Origin: Ruegeria aquimaris
Lineage (GTDB): Bacteria > Pseudomonadota > Alphaproteobacteria > Rhodobacterales > Rhodobacteraceae
DNA length: 64,000 nucleotides
Assembly: GCF_025751555.1 (NCBI RefSeq)
Contig: NZ_JAOWLB010000004.1
Span: 248,001 to 312,000 of the forward strand
Reading direction: 5' to 3'
Part shown: positions 59,580-64,000 of the stretch, piece after piece
Layout: each line of letters begins with the position of its first letter
How positions within the stretch are numbered: the first letter of the stretch is position 1
Position numbers and translations under genes: made by a program
The notes under the pieces: model-generated
What the model was told of the DNA's origin: nothing
Seen by the model: only the letters and a program-made list of their open reading frames with translations
Database searches by the model: none

Positions 59580-60203
59580 ATGGCTGGAGAGATTCCTGAT
59601 CTCGTAGCTCTGGAACGGACGGGGACAGGCAAGGGCGCCGCTCGTCAGGCACGTCGCGACGGCATGGTTCCGGGGATCGTTTACGGTGGCGACAACGATC
59701 CGCTGCCGATCAACATCCCATTCAACAGACTGCTGAAGATGCTGAAAGCAGGCCGCTTCAAGTCGCAGCTGTTCAACCTCAAGGTCGAAGGCCACGAAGA
59801 CGTGCGCGTGATCTGCCGCAACGTTCAGCGCGACGTCGTCAAGGACCTGCCGACTCATCTGGACCTGATGCGCCTGCGCCGCACCACCCGCATCAACCTG
59901 TTCATTCACGTCGACTTCATCAACCACTCGGCAGCCCCCGGCATCAAGCGCGGCGGCGTGCTGACCGTGGTTCGCCCCGAAGTCGAGCTGGAAGTCACCG
60001 CCGGTGACATTCCGGAAAAGATCACCGTGGACCTGACCGGCCTTAACATCGGCGACATCGTCCACATTCAGGACGTCGTCCTGCCCGAGGGCGTGCGCCC
60101 GACAATCGACCGCAACTTTGTGATCGCCAACATCTCGGCCCCGTCGGGTCTGGCCGCCTCTGCGGATGACGCCGAAGACGAGGAGGGCGAAGCCGAAGAG
60201 TAA
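59580..60203 (+). CDS. rplY: 50S ribosomal protein bL25 (CTC-type, long form)
   Basis: The 207-residue protein is the long form of bL25, with an N-terminal 5S rRNA binding domain ([25 protein letters not shown], in residues about 13-37) and a C-terminal CTC-type domain (about 95-190), ending in an acidic tail [15 protein letters not shown] 59580 is preceded by GGAG eight bases away. It precedes pth, a common pairing in proteobacteria, although a strong terminator lies between them here. Confidence 0.95.
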   Translation: MAGEIPDLVALERTGTGKGAARQARRDGMVPGIVYGGDNDPLPINIPFNRLLKMLKAGRFKSQLFNLKVEGHEDVRVICRNVQRDVVKDLPTHLDLMRLRRTTRINLFIHVDFINHSAAPGIKRGGVLTVVRPEVELEVTAGDIPEKITVDLTGLNIGDIVHIQDVVLPEGVRPTIDRNFVIANISAPSGLAASADDAEDEEGEAEE

Positions 60204-60228
60204 TCTTCGCAATCGTCGAGAGATCAAG

Positions 60229-60256
60229 GGCGGGGCACATGTTGCCCCGCCTTTTT
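60229..60256 (+). terminator. rho-independent terminator after rplY
   Basis: GGCGGGGCA and TGCCCCGCC form a perfect 9-bp stem with a 5-base loop, directly followed by five T. It separates rplY from pth, so pth needs its own promoter or readthrough. Confidence 0.9.
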
Positions 60257-60341
60257 CATTGTCCGAGCCCCGGCAACATCTGGCCTTTTTGGTCCATAGG
60301 CGGCAAGAAGAACCGACCACAGGCAAAGCAAGAGGCCCGAC

Positions 60342-61031
60342 ATGCGACTGTTCGTCGGACTGGGAAATCCAGGCGCGAAATACGCCCGCAACAGGCACAA
60401 TATCGGCTTCATGGCCGTGGATCGGATTGCCGAGGATCACGAGTTTGGCCCGTGGAAAGCGAAGTTTCAGGGGCAGATTTCCGAAGGACGCCTGGGATCT
60501 GAAAAGGTTCTTCTCCTGAAACCCGAAACCTTCATGAACCGTTCGGGCCAGTCTGTGGGCGAGGCGATGCGGTTCTACAAGCTCGACAGCACGGATGTGA
60601 CCGTTCTGCATGACGAGCTGGATCTTGCGCCGGGAAAGGTTCGGGTAAAGGCGGGCGGCGGTCATGCCGGACATAACGGGCTGCGCTCGATCCATGACCA
60701 TATCGGGGCCGCATATGACCGCGTCAGGCTGGGCATCGGCCATCCCGGCCGCAAGGAAGCGGTCGCGGGCTACGTCCTGCACGACTTCGCCCGCGCCGAC
60801 GAGGAGTGGCTCGACAACGTATTGCGCGGTGTCTCGGATGGCGCGGCCGCCCTGGCCGCCGGTGACGGCGCGCGGTTCATGAACGCCGTCGCCCTGCGCA
60901 CCGCGCCACCCAGATCCTCGACCGGGACAGCTCCGAGGTCAGAGGAGAACCCGGCCAAGGTGGAAGAGCCACAGCCTGCCCCCGAGGACAACCGCAGCCC
61001 GCTTCAGAAACTGGTCGACCGGTTCAAATGA
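60342..61031 (+). CDS. pth: peptidyl-tRNA hydrolase
   Basis: The 229-residue enzyme frees tRNA from peptidyl-tRNA that drops off the ribosome. It has [24 protein letters not shown] at the start with the catalytic His in RHNIGF, the Asn/Asp region [13 protein letters not shown] (about 66) and [29 protein letters not shown] (about 90-118). The body is of normal length and is followed by a charged tail of about 40 residues (residues 188-229, [16 protein letters not shown]), as seen in alphaproteobacteria. Confidence 0.97.
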   Translation: MRLFVGLGNPGAKYARNRHNIGFMAVDRIAEDHEFGPWKAKFQGQISEGRLGSEKVLLLKPETFMNRSGQSVGEAMRFYKLDSTDVTVLHDELDLAPGKVRVKAGGGHAGHNGLRSIHDHIGAAYDRVRLGIGHPGRKEAVAGYVLHDFARADEEWLDNVLRGVSDGAAALAAGDGARFMNAVALRTAPPRSSTGTAPRSEENPAKVEEPQPAPEDNRSPLQKLVDRFK

Positions 61032-61107
61032 CGGCTGCCGCGACGTAGCTGTTGCCCGATTGCGCAGGCATCGCCACTCTGGATGGCAAAGCATGCGGGA
61101 GGAAACG

Positions 61108-62271
61108 ATGAGAACATTCGGCAAATGGCTGGGGCGTATCCTGCTGGCGCTGGTCGTGGCGGTCGCGGTTGTCGGTCTCTGGAAACGCGAAGAGATCACC
61201 CGGCTTCTGGCAGTGAATTCGCTGTTCTCGGCCGAAAGGATTGTCGAAAACTTCTCGCACATGGACGCCGCGTTTCTGACCGCGCCCATTCCGCGCGGCT
61301 CGCTGCCCACATCCGAGTTGCCTTTCGGTGCGCCATTTGAGTTACCGCAAGGTGGAGCGGACTGGATTGAGGATCGTGCAGTGACCTCGCTGCTGATCCT
61401 CAAGGACGGACAGATCCGCTATGAGGAGTATTTTCTGGGAACCGGGCCGGATGATCGCCGCATCTCATGGTCGGTTGCCAAGAGCTACCTGTCGGCGTTG
61501 TTCGGCGTGCTGCTGGAGGAAGGCGCCATCGCCTCGATCGACGATCCAGTGGTCAAATACGCGCCCCAGCTCAAGGGCAGCGCCTATGAACCCACCAGCA
61601 TCCGCAATGTGCTGAACATGGCCAGCGGCGTCACCTTTGACGAGGACTATTTCGACAAAAATTCCGACATCAACCGGATGGGCCGGGTCGTGGCGCTTGG
61701 CGGCACGCTGGACGATTTCTCGGCCAGCTTCACCGAGAGTTTCGCCGCGCCAGGCGAAACCTGGCAATATGTCTCGATCGACACCCATGTGATCGGCATG
61801 GTGATCCGGGGCGCGACCGGGCGCAGCGTGACAGACCTGCTGGCCGAAAAGATCATCGCACCGCTAGGGCTGGAACGCGACGGTTACTACATCACCGACG
61901 GCGCGGGCGTGGCCTTTGTGCTGGGTGGGCTCAACTTCACCACTCGCGATTATGCCCGGTTCGGCCAGATGATCCTTCGGAACGGCAACTATGGCGGCAA
62001 ACAGGTGGTGCCGGCGGGCTGGATCGCCACCTCGACGGCCGCCAGCGCCCCCACCGCGCCCGGCAAGATCGGCTATGGCTATCAATGGTGGATCCCGGTT
62101 GGTGCCGGTCCGGGCGAGTTCCTGGCACGCGGTGTCTATGGCCAATACATCTATTTCGACCAGCCGCGCGGGGTGGTGATCGTCACCACAGGCGCCGATC
62201 GCGGCTTTCGTGGCGCGGGCGTGAATGAGGCAAACATAGAAATGTTCCGCAAGATCGCGCAAAGCCTATAG
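61108..62271 (+). CDS. beta-lactamase-family serine hydrolase, membrane-anchored
   Basis: The 387-residue protein has an N-terminal hydrophobic anchor (about 10-28, ILLALVVAVAVVGLW) and a periplasmic class C beta-lactamase-like domain. The nucleophile motif SWSVAKSYLSALFG (SxxK, about 127) and the second motif QYVSIDTHVIGMVIRGATG (Tyr-x-Ser, about 210) are present, with VAFVLGGLNFTTRDYARFGQMIL after them. ATG 61108 has GGAGG six bases before. These proteins are mostly esterases or peptidases of unknown substrate. It lies close to the DUF2237 gene (nine bases), probably in one operon. Confidence 0.85.
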   Translation: MRTFGKWLGRILLALVVAVAVVGLWKREEITRLLAVNSLFSAERIVENFSHMDAAFLTAPIPRGSLPTSELPFGAPFELPQGGADWIEDRAVTSLLILKDGQIRYEEYFLGTGPDDRRISWSVAKSYLSALFGVLLEEGAIASIDDPVVKYAPQLKGSAYEPTSIRNVLNMASGVTFDEDYFDKNSDINRMGRVVALGGTLDDFSASFTESFAAPGETWQYVSIDTHVIGMVIRGATGRSVTDLLAEKIIAPLGLERDGYYITDGAGVAFVLGGLNFTTRDYARFGQMILRNGNYGGKQVVPAGWIATSTAASAPTAPGKIGYGYQWWIPVGAGPGEFLARGVYGQYIYFDQPRGVVIVTTGADRGFRGAGVNEANIEMFRKIAQSL

Positions 62272-62280
62272 GATCGGATC

Positions 62281-62658
62281 ATGACACCCGACCCGAGTCT
62301 CAATGTTCTGGGCGGGGCGCTGGCGCCCTGCTCGACCGATCCCGTCACTGGATTTTTCCGGGACGGGCATTGCAACACCTGTGCACAGGATCAAGGCAGC
62401 CATACCGTCTGCGCGGTGATGACGGCCGAGTTCCTCGCCTATTCCAAATATGTCGGCAACGACCTGAGCACACCCCGGCGCGAGTTCGGCTTTGCCGGGC
62501 TGAAGCCCGGCGACCGCTGGTGCCTGTGCGCCGCGCGCTTCATGCAGGCCGCCGACGAGGGCTGCGGCCCGCAGGTATATCTGGAGGCGACCCACAGGCG
62601 CGCGCTCGAGGTGGTGCCGTTGGAGGTCTTGCAACGCCACGCCATCGGGCACGACTGA
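62281..62658 (+). CDS. DUF2237-family protein
   Basis: The 125-residue protein matches the small DUF2237 family found in many bacteria, with SLNVLGGALAPCSTDPVTGFFRDGHCNTCAQDQGSHTVCA in the first 45 residues (in parts), STPRREFGFAGLKPGDRWCLCAARFMQA and a C-terminal LEVVPLEVLQRHA. Several cysteines (CSTD, CNTC, CLC) and histidines are conserved, which suggests metal binding. No function is known. It starts nine bases after the serine-hydrolase gene. Confidence 0.88.
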   Translation: MTPDPSLNVLGGALAPCSTDPVTGFFRDGHCNTCAQDQGSHTVCAVMTAEFLAYSKYVGNDLSTPRREFGFAGLKPGDRWCLCAARFMQAADEGCGPQVYLEATHRRALEVVPLEVLQRHAIGHD

Positions 62659-62670
62659 TCCGCGCCTGAA

Positions 62671-63921
62671 TCAATCCTCGGCGTCGCGCCCCTCGGTATC
62701 GGACATGTCAAAGCCCAGGAACTTGGCCACGGTGAAAATGTCCTTGTCGCCCCGGCCGCACATGTTCATGCAGATGATGTGATCCTTGGGCAGGTCCGGC
62801 GCGATCTTCATCACGTGGGCCAGCGCGTGGCTGGGTTCGAGCGCGGGAATGATCCCCTCGGTCGCACAACAGAGCTGGAACGCCTCCAGCGCCTCCATAT
62901 CGGTGATCGACACGTACTTTGCACGCCCGACCTCATGCAGCCAGGAATGCTCGGGCCCGATACCGGGGTAATCGAGTCCTGCTGAGATCGAATAGCCTTC
63001 CAGGATTTGGCCATCCTCATCCTGAAGCAGATAGGTCCGGTTGCCGTGCAAGACGCCCGGGCGCCCACCGGTCAGCGAGGCGCAATGCTCCATCTTTTCG
63101 TTCACACCCTTGCCGCCAGCCTCGACCCCGATGATGTTGACAGACTTGTCGTCAAGGAAGGGGTAGAACAGGCCCATGGCATTTGATCCACCGCCGATTG
63201 CGGCGATGATGGTGTCGGGCAACCGGCCCTCGGCCTTCAACATCTGTTCCTTGGCTTCCTTGCCAATGATCGACTGGAAATCGCGCACCATCGCCGGATA
63301 GGGATGCGGGCCCGCAACGGTACCGATGCAGTAGAACGTGTCGCGCACATTGGTCACCCAGTCGCGCAGCGCATCGTTCATCGCGTCCTTGAGCGTGCCG
63401 CGGCCTGAGGTGACCGGGATCACTTCGGCCCCCAACAGACGCATGCGGAACACGTTGGGCGCCTGGCGGCGCACGTCATGGGCCCCCATGTAGACCACGC
63501 ATTTCAGGCCGAACTTGGCGCAGACCGTCGCGGTTGCCACACCATGCTGTCCAGCACCGGTTTCGGCAATGATCCGGGTTTTGCCCATGCGGCGCGCCAG
63601 GATGATCTGGCCCAGCACGTTGTTGATCTTGTGCGCGCCGGTATGGTTCAGCTCGTCGCGCTTCATATAGACCTTGGCGCCGCCCAGATGCTCGGTCAGC
63701 CGCTCGGCGAAATAGAGCGGCGAGGGTCGGCCCACATAGTTGGTCCAAAGATCGTCCATCTCCGCCCAGAAACTCGGGTCGGTCTTGGCCTTCTCATATT
63801 CCTCTTCCAGCGACAGGATCAGCGGCATCAGAGTTTCGCTGACAAAGCGCCCCCCGAAAATGCCAAACCGGCCCTGTTCGTCAGGCCCGGACATGAAGGA
63901 ATTGAAAAGGTCGTTGGCCAT
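62671..63921 (-). CDS. trpB: tryptophan synthase beta chain
   Basis: The 416-residue PLP enzyme joins indole with L-serine to make tryptophan. The PLP lysine is in [18 protein letters not shown] (about residue 100), the Glu of the indole site is in [13 protein letters not shown] (about 120), and the phosphate-binding loop is [10 protein letters not shown] (about 245). ATG 63921 gives the usual start [20 protein letters not shown] with GGGAGC upstream. A short acidic tail (DTEGRDAED) is present. trpA is 5 kb away on the other strand. Confidence 0.97.
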   Translation of the reverse strand: MANDLFNSFMSGPDEQGRFGIFGGRFVSETLMPLILSLEEEYEKAKTDPSFWAEMDDLWTNYVGRPSPLYFAERLTEHLGGAKVYMKRDELNHTGAHKINNVLGQIILARRMGKTRIIAETGAGQHGVATATVCAKFGLKCVVYMGAHDVRRQAPNVFRMRLLGAEVIPVTSGRGTLKDAMNDALRDWVTNVRDTFYCIGTVAGPHPYPAMVRDFQSIIGKEAKEQMLKAEGRLPDTIIAAIGGGSNAMGLFYPFLDDKSVNIIGVEAGGKGVNEKMEHCASLTGGRPGVLHGNRTYLLQDEDGQILEGYSISAGLDYPGIGPEHSWLHEVGRAKYVSITDMEALEAFQLCCATEGIIPALEPSHALAHVMKIAPDLPKDHIICMNMCGRGDKDIFTVAKFLGFDMSDTEGRDAED

Positions 63922-63982
63922 GGCGTGCTCCCTTGTATCGCGGTTCAGCACTAGCGGCACAACACTGAAAGGTAAAGCGGTC

Positions 63983-64000
63983 AGACTTTCGCGAAAGTCT
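63983..64000. repeat. perfect 18-bp palindrome upstream of trpB
   Basis: AGACTTTCGCGAAAGTCT is a perfect palindrome at the end of the window, 62-79 bp upstream of the trpB start. Its length and position fit a dimeric regulator's operator, but it may belong to a gene beyond the edge. Confidence 0.5.

Overview
The window looks like a stretch of chromosome from an alphaproteobacterium, most likely Rhodobacterales (Roseobacter group, Ruegeria-like). The grounds are GC-rich coding sequence, dense operons with 1-8 bp overlaps, a soluble NAD-type formate dehydrogenase with a fused NuoE/NuoF-like subunit, many Liv-type/oxidoreductase catabolic genes, and an intergenic repeat of a type I recall from roseobacters. 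The genus is an inference. I saw no rRNA, tRNA, CRISPR array, insertion sequence or phage gene.

Region 1 (1-26 kb) is a surface-polysaccharide cluster of Wzx/Wzy type: a WecG/TagA glycosyltransferase, a polytopic polymerase/ligase-like protein, three further glycosyltransferases, a flippase, a Wzz-like chain-length protein, a CapB-like ATPase and a polyprenyl-phosphate sugar transferase. Set inside it is a compact hybrid assembly line: a one-module type I PKS (KS-AT-KR-DH-ACP-TE), a glycosyltransferase, a one-module NRPS (formyltransferase, degenerate condensation-like region, adenylation domain with an embedded luciferase-like monooxygenase, carrier) and a phosphopantetheinyl transferase. 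Two SGNH-hydrolase-like proteins follow, the second fused to a glycosidase-like domain. The simplest reading is a secreted glycan or glycolipid carrying a polyketide/amino-acid-derived group.

Region 2 (26-34 kb) holds AraC and LysR regulators, a phosphotransferase/acyltransferase gene pair, a divergent gene for an unusual protein with two blocks of a perfect hexapeptide repeat (21 and 13 units), a thioesterase and a cyclase-family metal hydrolase.

Region 3 (34-40 kb) is a formate dehydrogenase operon (fused FdsG-FdsB, a His-tailed Spy-like periplasmic protein, FdsA) with its LysR regulator.

Region 4 (40.4-55.1 kb) is the most striking. It is a contiguous catabolic island: a xanthine-dehydrogenase-type molybdenum hydroxylase, a 6-hydroxynicotinate reductase homologue, an ApbE-like UPF0280 protein, two tandem DUF1185 proteins, a complete Liv-type ABC transporter with fused permeases, a MarR regulator, and divergently a CaiB-type CoA transferase and an enamidase homologue. 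This matches the reductive nicotinate route known from Eubacterium barkeri (hydroxylation, ring reduction, ring opening to 2-formylglutarate). The two outer promoters share a 14-bp palindrome (GTTAGCACRCTAAC), which suggests one regulon controlled by the MarR protein.

Region 5 (55-64 kb) is mostly housekeeping: ychF, a PagL-like outer-membrane protein lacking one catalytic residue, trpA, a MaoC-like hydratase, an FMN-dependent alpha-hydroxy-acid dehydrogenase, ribosomal protein bL25, pth, a serine hydrolase, a DUF2237 protein and trpB.
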